A stretch of DNA of 64,000 bases from Pseudooceanicola nanhaiensis DSM 18065 (GTDB taxonomy: Bacteria; Pseudomonadota; Alphaproteobacteria; Rhodobacterales; Rhodobacteraceae): NCBI RefSeq assembly GCF_000688295.1, contig NZ_JHZF01000001.1, positions 1 to 64,000 of the forward strand, in the 5' to 3' direction. Shown here one piece after another: positions 7,366 to 15,530 of the stretch (positions are counted from its first letter, which is position 1; every line of letters starts with the position of its first letter). A program made the position numbers and the translations under genes. The notes below the pieces were generated by a model. The model saw nothing but the letters and a program-made list of their open reading frames with translations. It did no database searches and was not told where the DNA came from.

Positions 7366-9168
7366 CTAGAACGGCGCCGGCGCCCTGCGTCCCGAGGGCA
7401 CCTCGACCACCACCTCCTCGGGCGGGGCCGGCATCCGGTCGCATTCGGCGAAGACCCGGGTCCGGCAGGTGGCGCAGATCTCGGGCACCATCCCGGCCAT
7501 CGCCGCCTCGACCGCGTCGCCCTTCGACACGTGCAGCTTGTCCTCGCCCAGCTCGTCGATGACGTGATAGCGATAGAGCGCCCGGATCAGCGGCGGATAG
7601 AGCGCGACGATCAGGTACTGCCGCCCCCGCGCATGGGCCTGCCGGATCTCGCGGATCAGCATGTCAGCCCCGGCCAGGTCGATGCTGCCGCCGCCCTTCA
7701 GCACCATGATGACATGCGGGTGATGCCGCCGCGCCGCCTCGATCCGCCGGATCGCCGCCTCGACATGCTCGACCGAGCCGAAATAGAGCGGCCCGTCCAG
7801 CCGCAGCGTCACCAGCTGCGGACATTCCGGCAGCCCGTGCGCGCGGGCGTTGCGGAACTTGCGCCGCCCGTTCTCCATCGTGGTCGGCACCGTCACCACC
7901 ACCTCGGGCCGCGCCGATTGCCACAGGAAGCCCGCGAAGCTGGCGATCACCCCCGCATAGACCGAGCTTTCGAGCGAGATCATCAGCCCCGCGCCCACGG
8001 TCATGCCCAGCACCACGGATTCCGAGGGGCTGCTCTCGAGGATGTGCTTGATCTCGGAGAACTGGATCAGCCGCCACGAGACGTAGAGGATCAGCCCCGC
8101 AATCGCCGGATAGGGGATGTAGGTGATCGCCGGCGAGAAGAAGACCAGCAGAAGCCCCATCACCGCGCTTGCGATCACCGCGGCGAGCGGCGTCCGCGCG
8201 CCCGCCTCGAAGTTCACGCCGCTGCGGGTGAAGGACCCCGAGCTCGCATAGCACTGGAAGAGCCCGCCGATCAGGTTCGAGGTGCCCTGCCCCATGATCT
8301 CGCGGTTCGGGTCGAACCCCTCGCCCCGCCGGAAGGCGAAGGAGCGGCCGATCGTGATCGCCTCGAGCAGGCCGAGCAGCGCGATGGCCGCCGCCCCCGG
8401 CGCCAGGAGCGAGATGTTGGCGAAGGAGAAATCGGGCAGCGTGAATTCCGGCAGCGGGGCCGAGAGCGGCGGGATCATCGCCACGCCCTGCGCGGGCCCG
8501 CCGATCGCCCAGGCAAAGCCGGTGCCCGCGCAGAGCGCGATGATGAAGCCCGGCGCCCGGGGCGCGAATCTCGCGAAGAGGATCAGCACCGCCAGCGTCA
8601 CCGCGGCGATCGACAGCGCCGCCGGGTTGTAGGCGCCGATGTTCTCGCCCACCCGGAACAGCCGTTCGACCACCGTGCCGCCGGGCGTCACCTCGATCCC
8701 GGCGGCGCCCGAGATCTGGCTGATCCCGATCAGGATCGCCGCCACCGCGGTGAAGCCCACGAGCACCGAATGCGACACGAAGCTCACCAGCCGCCCCAGC
8801 CGGGTGACACCCGCGGCCAGCTGGAAGACCCCCACGAGGATCGTCGTGACGAGCACGAAGTTGATATAGGTCGCCGAGCCGAGCGGCGCGAGGTTCGAGA
8901 TCGTCGAGAAGAGCAGCGCCGAGAGCGCCGTCGTCGCGCCCGAGACCATCACCATGGACGAACCCAGAAGCGCCGCGACCGCCGCCGAGATCATCGAGGT
9001 GTAAAGCCCGTATTCCGGCGGCAGCCCCGCGATGATGGCAAAGGCGATGCCCTGCGGCAGCACCACCGCGGCATTGGTCAGCCCCGCCATCAGATCGGCG
9101 CGCAGATCGCCCGGACCCATCTCGCGCAGCCAGTCGGGAAGCCGGGGGCGGAGGTGCATGCGTTTCAT
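7366..9168 (-). CDS. SulP-family anion transporter with STAS domain
   Basis: A 600-residue inner-membrane protein. The N-terminal two thirds carry the SulP hydrophobic segments, with the signature region LPQGIAFAIIAGLPPEYGLY near residue 40. A cytoplasmic STAS domain follows at about residues 440-560. SulP proteins carry sulfate, bicarbonate or dicarboxylates; the sequence does not decide among them. The last 40 residues contain a CATCR motif and another cysteine (EICATCRTRVFAECDR), unusual after a STAS domain and possibly metal-binding. ATG 9168 is preferred over GTG 9174 on Shine-Dalgarno spacing. It converges on the TetR gene with no gap to speak of. Confidence 0.88.
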   Translation of the reverse strand: MKRMHLRPRLPDWLREMGPGDLRADLMAGLTNAAVVLPQGIAFAIIAGLPPEYGLYTSMISAAVAALLGSSMVMVSGATTALSALLFSTISNLAPLGSATYINFVLVTTILVGVFQLAAGVTRLGRLVSFVSHSVLVGFTAVAAILIGISQISGAAGIEVTPGGTVVERLFRVGENIGAYNPAALSIAAVTLAVLILFARFAPRAPGFIIALCAGTGFAWAIGGPAQGVAMIPPLSAPLPEFTLPDFSFANISLLAPGAAAIALLGLLEAITIGRSFAFRRGEGFDPNREIMGQGTSNLIGGLFQCYASSGSFTRSGVNFEAGARTPLAAVIASAVMGLLLVFFSPAITYIPYPAIAGLILYVSWRLIQFSEIKHILESSPSESVVLGMTVGAGLMISLESSVYAGVIASFAGFLWQSARPEVVVTVPTTMENGRRKFRNARAHGLPECPQLVTLRLDGPLYFGSVEHVEAAIRRIEAARRHHPHVIMVLKGGGSIDLAGADMLIREIRQAHARGRQYLIVALYPPLIRALYRYHVIDELGEDKLHVSKGDAVEAAMAGMVPEICATCRTRVFAECDRMPAPPEEVVVEVPSGRRAPAPF

Positions 9169-9505
9169 CTTCACGTCTTCCGTCTCGGCGCGACCGCTGG
9201 GATCCGCCCGTCTAGGTCCCGCCTCGGGCTCGCCCAGGTCACCGGACACCCGCCCTCGCCCCGGGGCGAGGACGGCGCGTCCCTCACGCGGTCCGGGCCG
9301 CATTCCTCCGCGACGGATTCGTCGGCCCGGGGTCAATGAGGCGGGCAATGGACGAGTTCCGGGCCGGGCGCAAGCCGCGCCCCTTCCGTGACGGCATGCA
9401 TCGGCGCAAAGGCGTCGGTGCCGTTCCGTGCCGCTGCCCCGCCGCCGCTTGCCATGCCGGGCCTCGCATTCGCAAGCACCTGTAATATATATGTTTTTCC
9501 ATCTC
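9169..9505. other. Intergenic region upstream of the SulP gene
   Basis: About 340 bases with no convincing gene. It contains a perfect 18-bp palindrome, CCTCGCCCCGGGGCGAGG (9254-9271), and an AT-rich run near 9484-9498. The SulP promoter should lie here, but no clear -35/-10 pair is visible. Confidence 0.5.
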
Positions 9506-9519
9506 TTGCCAATTGGCAA
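9506..9519. promoter_or_regulatory. Candidate parS centromere-like palindrome (copy 1)
   Basis: TTGCCAATTGGCAA is a perfect 14-bp palindrome abutting the parB stop codon. A near-identical element, CTTGCCAAGTGGCAAG, lies just after the rep stop at 13419-13434. Both are preceded by TTTTCCA at 3-4 bases. Neither has a T-run, arguing against terminators. ParB-type proteins bind such palindromes near their own genes. Confidence 0.55.
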
Positions 9520-10524
9520 CTAGCTCTTGCCGGCGCTCCTGTCCTTCAGGAAGTCCTCGAGCGCCCGGCGCAGTGCCGCGTCCGGGACGTCCTTCTCGAA
9601 CTCCAGCTGAACCCGCGAGCCCTTGCGGCGCATCTGCACCCCGCGTTCTTCCGGATGACGCCGGTACACCTTGTCGACGGCGGCGCGCGTCTTCGGCGGC
9701 TGCGCAACCGTCTTGAGCCGGGCGACGACCTTCGCCGCGGGCACCGGCGCCCCCTGCCCGTCCCGCGCCTTCGCCTGCTCGGCCGCGATCACATCGGCCT
9801 CGGCCAGGATCGCCGCGCGCCCCGCGTCGGTCTTCATCAGCGGTTTGAGCGTCCGCGAATGCAGCTCCTTCACCGCATGCAGCGACGGAAACGCGGCGAC
9901 GACCCGCGGCTCGAGCTTCGCCATGTCGAGGAAGCGGGACAGCCATTGTTCCTGCACCTTCAGCCGCTCGGCCATCACGGATTGCCGCCCGTCGTAATAA
10001 TGCCCGAGCGCCTTGGCGTAGTCGCAGGCCCGCTCGTAATCCGAAATATCCTCGCGGTCGCGGTTCTCGATATCGGCAAGGCGGAAGGCCTCCTCGTCGG
10101 TCAGTTCGCGCTCTTCCACGAGGTACTGGAATTTCGGATAATTGTTCGCCCTGAGCCACGAGATCGCGAAATGCCGGCGCGCCCCGCAGATCACCTCGAA
10201 CTCCGGGCCGTCGCCGGAATGGGCGGGCCGGAGCCGGCGGACGATGGCCGGAAACTCCTGCTGGCCCTGGCTGAGGATGCCGTCGATCAGGTCGCGGCAA
10301 TTCTCCTCGGTCAGCAATTCGTAGGCGCGGTTGTGCCGCTCCCACATCACGCAGGTGGCGGGATCGACCAGGCGGAGCACCTTTTCCTGCCGCTGGCCCC
10401 CGGCCTGCTCGGCCATCGTGTTCGACCGCTTCAGGAACCGCGCGCCGCCCCGGTCGCGGGGTTGCGCCTCTTCCCCCAAATCCTTCAGGACGTCGTCGAA
10501 TACTGCATCGTGACGTTTGCTCAC
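9520..10524 (-). CDS. parB: ParB-type plasmid partition protein
   Basis: A 334-residue ParB-family centromere-binding protein. The N-terminal domain carries the box II motif CGARRHFAI, a CTP-binding/clamp element in the family. It is followed by a helix-turn-helix region (SVMAERLKVQEQWLSRFLDM) and a C-terminal basic part. The frame is open to 10566, but GTG 10524 overlaps the parA stop in a GTGA and has GGAGGG ahead, so it is the coupled start. It works with ParA to position plasmid copies before division. A candidate binding site lies directly at its stop codon. Confidence 0.93.
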   Translation of the reverse strand: MSKRHDAVFDDVLKDLGEEAQPRDRGGARFLKRSNTMAEQAGGQRQEKVLRLVDPATCVMWERHNRAYELLTEENCRDLIDGILSQGQQEFPAIVRRLRPAHSGDGPEFEVICGARRHFAISWLRANNYPKFQYLVEERELTDEEAFRLADIENRDREDISDYERACDYAKALGHYYDGRQSVMAERLKVQEQWLSRFLDMAKLEPRVVAAFPSLHAVKELHSRTLKPLMKTDAGRAAILAEADVIAAEQAKARDGQGAPVPAAKVVARLKTVAQPPKTRAAVDKVYRRHPEERGVQMRRKGSRVQLEFEKDVPDAALRRALEDFLKDRSAGKS

Positions 10525-11756
10525 AGGATGCCCTCCTTCCTCAGCGCCGCGTGATGGCTGGGCCATGTCTTGCGGATCAGGGTTTCGACCTCGCGCCCGA
10601 TCGCGTCGAGATAGACGCGGCAGCGCTTGTGCGTGTCGGTCCGGGTGGCCGGGCCGGTGATCTCGTAGACGCTCATCAGGTTGGCGGTCGCATTGTCGAT
10701 CTCGGCCGAATCCTTGAGGACGCTCTGCATCATGTCCATCGGGAACACCGCCTCCATCACCCGCTTGATCGCCTGGTGCGCGCTCTTCTGGTCGTTCATC
10801 TTGGTCGCGAGGATCTTGACGAAGTGATAACCCCGCGCGCCGCCATGCTCGGCCAGCTCGTTCAGGGTGGCGCCCATCATCTTCAGGAAATGCGCGGTCG
10901 ACCCGAAGTCGATGTTGTTCGGCGGCGCCGGGATCAGGAGCGCATTCGCCGCCCGCAGCACCGAGAGCGAGATCATCCCGAGCGCCGGCGGCGGGTCCAG
11001 CAGGATCACGTCGAACTGGTCGGAAATCGTCTCTATGCCTTGGCGAAGGCGGTCCAGCACGAAGCTCTGCTCGCGCAGCATCCGCGCCGCGAACTCGTAT
11101 TCCGCGTCATAGAGCCCTAGGTTCGCGGGGATCAGCGCGACGCCCGGCCAGTAGGTCGCCCGGAGCGCATAATGCAGCGAGGCCGGCCCGCCATGGCGGA
11201 AGAACGGGTAGAGCGTGTCCTCGTCCTCGTCGACATCCACGTCCGGGTTCAGCCCGAAGATCGAGGTCGTGGAGCCCTGGCTGTCGCAATCGATCACGCA
11301 GACACGGTAGCCCTGCAGCGCGAGATATTGCGCGAGATGGACCAGCACCGTCGACTTTCCGACACCGCCCTTGAAGTTCTGCACGGCCAGCACCGTCGCG
11401 GGATCCTCAGGCCCCCGCCGCGGCAGGGTTCCGAAGACCTCGCGCATGCGGTTCACGTCCTCGAGCCGATAGCCCGTCCGCCGCCCCGTCGCCGGGTCCT
11501 TCTCGGGCTCCGGCAGGCGGCCGTCCGCTTCGGCATCGCGGATCGCCTTCTCGGTCCGTCCTACCATGTCGGAGGCGTTCTTGACGCTGAACCGCAGGCC
11601 GAGCGTCTTCTGCGTGCCGGGCGAGAACACCCGGTCCCGCAGCCGCTGGATCACCGTGTCCGCCCGCCGCGCGAGCGCGTCGATCTCCTCCAGTGTCACC
11701 GGATAATCCTGCACCACTGCCATCCTCATATCATTCTGGTTATTGTGTCTCAGCAT
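10521..11756 (-). CDS. parA: ParA-type plasmid partition ATPase
   Basis: A Walker-type partition ATPase of about 411 residues. The N-terminal third contains a MerR-like DNA-binding segment (FSVKNASDMVGRTEKAIRDA), used in large plasmid ParA proteins to autoregulate the operon. The deviant Walker A box QNFKGGVGKSTV and the LLDPPPALG motif follow. The frame is open to 11987, but the extra N-terminal 77 residues are low-complexity and extend into the origin region; ATG 11756 has an AGGACGG ahead, and ATG 11729 is a second option. It is divergent from the initiator gene across the origin and overlaps parB. Confidence 0.92.
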   Translation of the reverse strand: MLRHNNQNDMRMAVVQDYPVTLEEIDALARRADTVIQRLRDRVFSPGTQKTLGLRFSVKNASDMVGRTEKAIRDAEADGRLPEPEKDPATGRRTGYRLEDVNRMREVFGTLPRRGPEDPATVLAVQNFKGGVGKSTVLVHLAQYLALQGYRVCVIDCDSQGSTTSIFGLNPDVDVDEDEDTLYPFFRHGGPASLHYALRATYWPGVALIPANLGLYDAEYEFAARMLREQSFVLDRLRQGIETISDQFDVILLDPPPALGMISLSVLRAANALLIPAPPNNIDFGSTAHFLKMMGATLNELAEHGGARGYHFVKILATKMNDQKSAHQAIKRVMEAVFPMDMMQSVLKDSAEIDNATANLMSVYEITGPATRTDTHKRCRVYLDAIGREVETLIRKTWPSHHAALRKEGIL

Positions 11757-12063
11757 GCCGCGTGGGCCGTCCTGCCTCAAGTGCGAAGTTTCAGGGGTGG
11801 TGGCCGAAAATCCGATAGTGAGGTGCCGAAGCCTCGGAATGCGGAAGTTGAGCGGAAGCGGTCCGGGGTGCGGAAGGCAGGTCGTCTTCGCAGGGCGCTG
11901 CTCCCGAAATGTTGCCGATCGGACGACCAGGGGCGAAACCGGCGGTCCTGGTGCCGAAAAACGCCGAATCCAAATATACAAAACCACTCTGCTTCTGGAT
12001 TCTAGGATTCATCTGTTCAGGGTCTCCGCGTCCCTTGCTGGCAGGCGTTTCGGCCCGGTTCAG
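11757..12063. other. Origin/parAB promoter region, left part
   Basis: Non-coding space between parA and the iterons. It holds scattered CCGAAA-type words, two of them (11804 and 11826) spaced 22 bases, and one CCGAAATGTTG at 11904. These resemble degenerate reverse-orientation iterons. A locally A-rich stretch lies at 11970-11990. The parAB promoter must be here, but I cannot place it. Confidence 0.45.
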
Positions 12064-12311
12064 ACTACATTCCGGGATGGGTTCGCTTACCTTCCGGGTG
12101 GGCTGGCCTTACGGATGGGGAGGTCTGGGCTTACATTCCGGAGGGCGCAGAACTTACATTTCGGGACGGCTCCCGAAGGTCGAATCGGGCGAGTCGGAAA
12201 GCCCTTGAAAAGCAGGGCCCTGCGATTCGCTCATGGGTCGCGCGCCGTCTCATGAGCTTACATTTCGGGTGCGGGCCATTTCACCTCCGGGCTTGTCAGC
12301 TTACATGCCTC
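12064..12311 (+). repeat. Iteron array of the replication origin
   Basis: Variants of the 12-mer CTTACATTCCGG start at 12064, 12086, 12108, 12130, 12153, 12257, 12279 and 12300, so neighbours are 21-23 bases apart (two helical turns) with one 104-base gap. The best copies are 12130-12141, 12153-12164 and 12257-12268; those at 12108 and 12279 are degenerate. Regularly phased iterons upstream of a Rep_3-type gene mark an iteron-controlled origin. The word GAAAAGCAGG occurs at 12207 and 12327. Confidence 0.8.
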
Positions 12312-12327
12312 GCGATACAAATGTAAG
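12300..12327. promoter_or_regulatory. Inverted half-iterons, likely rep operator
   Basis: CTTACAT (12300-12306) and ATGTAAG (12321-12327) form a perfect 7-bp inverted repeat 27 bases before the rep start. Rep dimers of iteron plasmids repress their own gene by binding inverted half-iterons at this position. Confidence 0.65.
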
Positions 12328-12354
12328 AAAAGCAGGTAATGGGCCCGAGCAGTC

Positions 12355-13386
12355 ATGGCCAAGCCGACCACAAGATATCGTACCATGGACGCGCGGCCGA
12401 GTCGCGACTCCCTGGTGAAGCCCGGCGAGCTGGTGGACCTGATCGAGGTCACGCCGCTGACGCTGACCGACCGGCGCATCTACAACCAGCTGCTCGAGAA
12501 CGCCTGGGAGGCGATCGACAAGCCGGTCCTGCATGTCATCGCCAAGGCCGACCTCCGGGGCTCGCACAATTCCAACGACCGCATCGGCGAGTCGATCGAG
12601 CGGCTGATGTCGGCCATCGTGAAGGTGGAGGCGGTCTGGGACGGCAAGCCCGCCGTGGAGCGTGTGCAGCTTCTGGGTGGCAACCTCGAGATGTCGCGGG
12701 CGGACGGGCTGTTCGAATACGAGATCCCGCCGCGGCTGCGGAAGATCATCTCGAACTCGACCGTTTTCGCCCGGCTTCAGCGCGAGGTGATGTTCGCGCT
12801 CAGCTCGAAATACGCGCTGACCCTCTACGAGATGGTGCAGAAGCGGGGAAACCTGCGCTGGCGGTCCTCCGAGAAGTTCACCCTCGATGCCCTGCGCGGG
12901 GTGCTGGGCGTGCCCAAGGGCAAGCTCACCTCGTGGTCGAACCTGCGGCTGCGGGCGATCGATCCGGCGGTCGCGGAGGTCTCGGCCCTGTCGGATTACG
13001 TGGTCGAGATCCAGCCGATCAAGACCGGGCGCAGCGTGACCCATGTGGAGCTGCGCTGGTGGCGCAAGGACGGCGAGGCGACGGACAAGGCCGAGAGGGC
13101 GCTGCAATTCGCCTCGCCGGGCCGCAAGGCGCGGGCCGAGGGCCGGGCCGAGGAACTGGCGCCCGAGGCGCGGCCGCTCAAGGCGCGGCCGGCATGGCTC
13201 GACCGGAGCGGGGCGGCGCTGAAGACGCAGACCTACGAGACGGCGCGGCTGCGCTACCCGGGCTATGACATCTATTTCGTCGAAGGCGAATGGCGGAGCT
13301 GGGCGGCCGGGAAAGAGCCGCCCGCCGATCCGGACCGCGCCTTCCTTGCCTTCTTCCGGCGCTACGCCGAAAGCAATCCGATCTGA
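12355..13386 (+). CDS. Plasmid replication initiator, Rep_3-like
   Basis: A 343-residue initiator with two winged-helix domains in the pattern of Rep_3/RepB proteins. The first covers about residues 30-170 (TLTDRRIYNQLLENAWEAI; FALSSKYALTLYEMVQKRG), and the second about 180-230 (FTLDALRGVLGVPKGKLTSW). The C-terminal 100 residues include an aromatic-rich end (ARLRYPGYDIYFVEGEWRSW), seen in initiators of alphaproteobacterial plasmids. The iterons and inverted half-iterons immediately upstream fit an initiator that binds the origin and represses itself. The ribosome site is weak. The exact Rhodobacteraceae replicon class (RepB-type versus DnaA-like) should be set by phylogeny. Confidence 0.85.
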   Translation: MAKPTTRYRTMDARPSRDSLVKPGELVDLIEVTPLTLTDRRIYNQLLENAWEAIDKPVLHVIAKADLRGSHNSNDRIGESIERLMSAIVKVEAVWDGKPAVERVQLLGGNLEMSRADGLFEYEIPPRLRKIISNSTVFARLQREVMFALSSKYALTLYEMVQKRGNLRWRSSEKFTLDALRGVLGVPKGKLTSWSNLRLRAIDPAVAEVSALSDYVVEIQPIKTGRSVTHVELRWWRKDGEATDKAERALQFASPGRKARAEGRAEELAPEARPLKARPAWLDRSGAALKTQTYETARLRYPGYDIYFVEGEWRSWAAGKEPPADPDRAFLAFFRRYAESNPI

Positions 13387-13418
13387 CAAACCATTGATGG
13401 CGCGTGGTTTTCCACGGT

Positions 13419-13434
13419 CTTGCCAAGTGGCAAG
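13419..13434. promoter_or_regulatory. Candidate parS centromere-like palindrome (copy 2)
   Basis: CTTGCCA-AG-TGGCAAG, 7-bp arms, lying 33 bases after the rep stop and overlapping nothing coding. It matches the element at the parB stop (9506-9519), including the preceding TTTTCCA. Together the two bracket the par-rep block. Confidence 0.5.
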
Positions 13435-14091
13435 TCAGGGGACGAGGGCGTATCCGAGCCGCTCTGCCGCCTCGGCGAGGCTGCGCCGCATCTCGGGATG
13501 GGCAAGCGGCTGCGTGGTCAGCGCGGTGTCGGGCATCGCATCCTCCGCGCGCTCGTAGAGCGCCAGCGCGATGCCGCTGCCGCCCGACATCGAGGAGCGG
13601 TAGCGCAGCCCGTCGATGGCGGGGTAGGCGGCGTGGAAATCCCGGCTCCAGCCGCGGGCGATGTCGCGCGGGCCCGAGGCGAGCGCGGCCGAGGCGCCGG
13701 CGCGGGTCGTCCAGTGGCCGGTCAGGTCGAGCAGCGTCAGGGCGCGGGTGGTGCGGAAGACGCTGACCGCGGGGCTCTCGTGGCGCAGGTCGATCAGGCG
13801 CTGGTGCTGGAAGACCTCGGCGAGGGCCGTGGTGAAGGCGAGGGGATGTTCCTCGACCGCGTAGAGGATCCCGCGGTCGCTCTCGGCGGGCAGGGCGCCC
13901 GGTCCGGGCAGGTGATGATCGAAACGCGAGGCGGTCGGGCCGAAGGTGCGGAACCGCGCGAACCCCGCCGGGTGCGGAGAGGTGGTGAACCAGATGCGGA
14001 GGAGAGGCGCGCCCGCCGGCAACACATGCAGCTGCGGCGGGATCGCGACCAGCGCCGCGGCACCGGGCGAGGGGGGCAGGGTCTCGGCCAT
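13435..14091 (-). CDS. RES-domain toxin of a type II toxin-antitoxin pair
   Basis: A 218-residue RES-family protein. Characteristic elements are an N-terminal FRTFGPTASRFDHH (arginine-containing entry motif of RES folds), YAVEEHPLAFTTALAEVF, and a C-terminal SSMSGGSGIALALYERAED segment carrying the catalytic-site serine region. Family knowledge: RES toxins degrade or phosphorolyse NAD+ and arrest growth. It starts 9 bases after the antitoxin stop, in the usual antitoxin-first order. Placement beside rep suggests a plasmid-stabilising role. Confidence 0.85.
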   Translation of the reverse strand: MAETLPPSPGAAALVAIPPQLHVLPAGAPLLRIWFTTSPHPAGFARFRTFGPTASRFDHHLPGPGALPAESDRGILYAVEEHPLAFTTALAEVFQHQRLIDLRHESPAVSVFRTTRALTLLDLTGHWTTRAGASAALASGPRDIARGWSRDFHAAYPAIDGLRYRSSMSGGSGIALALYERAEDAMPDTALTTQPLAHPEMRRSLAEAAERLGYALVP

Positions 14092-14100
14092 CGGTCGGGG

Positions 14101-14733
14101 TCAGAGAGCTGCGACGATCCGCTCCACGGGCGCGGGATCGCCCCCGGAGATCAGCCAGTCCCGCGGAGAGACGCCCCCGAGGTCGTCATCCGGCAGCGTG
14201 AAGGCCCGCGCGGCGGCGAGAACGGAAAGGTGGCGCTGCGCGGCGCCGAGCAGGGCGGCGAGATGCGGCAGTTCGCCCTCGGGGGTCAGCTGGAAGGCGG
14301 GGATCAGCCAGCCGCGGCCATGCGGGCGGCGGAGGGCGAGGAGCGTGCCTTCCCGGATGCGCTGGCGGAGGCGGCTCGGGTCGACACCCAGCCGGGCCGC
14401 CGCTTCGGCGATCGGCACGGCGGAGGCGATGAGTTCGGCATGCAGCCCCATGCCCTGGATCGCGGGACGGCTGCGCAACAGCGCCTCGGCCGGCATCGGG
14501 TCGGACGTGTCGATGCCGAACCGCGCCAAGGTGTCGGTTTCATCCGGGGACAGGGGGGCAGGCGCCTCGGCCCCGCCCGCCCGCTCGAGGATTTCCGCAG
14601 CGAGATGCAGGGCCGTTTCCGCCAGGGACGACAGCTCCGCATCGCCAAGCGCGCGGTCGATCACCTGCACGTCACGACGCAGCCGCGCGGCGCGCTGACG
14701 GCCGAGGGCCTGGGTGAAACCGAGTTGGGCCAT
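14101..14733 (-). CDS. Xre/MbcA/ParS-type antitoxin partner of the RES toxin
   Basis: A 210-residue protein. The C-terminal part has the toxin-binding pattern of Xre/MbcA/ParS antitoxins, ending FTLPDDDLGGVSPRDWLISG followed by a DPAPVERIVAAL tail. The middle contains a probable helix-turn-helix (PIAEAAARLGVDPSRLRQRI). It is longer than the commonest members of the family, which are nearer 120-170 residues, because of an N-terminal helical region of about 90 residues. It should neutralise the RES toxin and repress the operon through the direct repeats just upstream (14767-14805). Confidence 0.8.
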   Translation of the reverse strand: MAQLGFTQALGRQRAARLRRDVQVIDRALGDAELSSLAETALHLAAEILERAGGAEAPAPLSPDETDTLARFGIDTSDPMPAEALLRSRPAIQGMGLHAELIASAVPIAEAAARLGVDPSRLRQRIREGTLLALRRPHGRGWLIPAFQLTPEGELPHLAALLGAAQRHLSVLAAARAFTLPDDDLGGVSPRDWLISGGDPAPVERIVAAL

Positions 14734-14766
14734 GATCCTGCCTCCTGTATCGGAATAAACATAAGT

Positions 14767-14805
14767 CGTGAGGCATCGTTAGTCAAGATCGTGAGCCATC
14801 GTTAG
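14767..14805. promoter_or_regulatory. 16-bp direct repeats, candidate antitoxin operator
   Basis: CGTGAGGCATCGTTAG (14767-14782) and CGTGAGCCATCGTTAG (14790-14805) differ at one base and are 23 bases apart, about two helical turns. They lie 34-72 bases ahead of the antitoxin start. Confidence 0.6.
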
Positions 14806-14951
14806 CCGGTTCTGCGCCATCGGCGCGTCAGCGTCCCCGGCACCTCCGCCGGACAAGGGCCGGACGTGGCGGGTTGCACTTGCCGCCGCGTCGGGTCATT
14901 CATTCCGAGACAGCCGGTCTATTAATCCCGGCCCCCAAGGAGGAAGATCCC

Positions 14952-15530
14952 ATGAGTGCAGCCGAGCAGCCGATCAGCCGCTTTCCCGTCCCCGACCTGG
15001 CCGACATGCCCGAGGACATCCGCACCCGGATCGAGGCGGTGCAGGAAAAGTCGGGCTTCATCCCGAACGTCTTCCTCGTGCTGGCGCATCGTCCGGACGA
15101 GTTCCGCGCCTTCTTCGCCTATCATGACGCGCTGATGGACAAGCCCGGCAACCTGACCAAGGCCGAGCGCGAGATGATCGTGGTGGCGACCTCGAACCTG
15201 AACCAGTGCCAGTATTGCGTGATCGCCCATGGCGCGATCCTGCGGATCCGGGCCAAGGATCCGCTGATCGCGGACCAGGTGGCGATCAACTACCGCAAGG
15301 CGGACATCACGCCGCGTCAGAAGGCGATGCTGGATTTCGCCGTGAAGGTCTCGCAGGCGGCGCAGGAGGTGGGCGAGGCGGATTTCGATGCGCTGAAGGC
15401 CGAAGGCTTCGACCAGGAGGACATCTGGGACATTGCCGGGATCGCCGCCTTCTTCGGCCTGTCGAACCGGATGGCCAACGTGACCTCGATGCGCCCGAAC
15501 GCCGAGTTCTACAGCATGGCGCGGGAGTGA
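14952..15530 (+). CDS. AhpD-like peroxidase-related protein
   Basis: A 192-residue member of the AhpD/carboxymuconolactone-decarboxylase superfamily, in the 'peroxidase-related' branch. The redox motif CQYCVIAHG (CxxCxxxH) matches the catalytic site of AhpD, which reduces peroxides via a disulfide relay. A strong AAGGAGGAA lies before ATG 14952. Its TGA overlaps the GTG start of the next gene, a TetR regulator, so they are coupled. An AGAC-N5-GTCT dyad (14908-14920) lies upstream and may be the regulator's site. The substrate is unknown. Confidence 0.85.
   Translation: MSAAEQPISRFPVPDLADMPEDIRTRIEAVQEKSGFIPNVFLVLAHRPDEFRAFFAYHDALMDKPGNLTKAEREMIVVATSNLNQCQYCVIAHGAILRIRAKDPLIADQVAINYRKADITPRQKAMLDFAVKVSQAAQEVGEADFDALKAEGFDQEDIWDIAGIAAFFGLSNRMANVTSMRPNAEFYSMARE

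Noticed and set aside
14908-14920. NemR-type box
   Set aside because: AGAC-N5-GTCT resembles the NemR box, but the spacer is one base short of the usual six. Left as a low-confidence remark rather than a called site.
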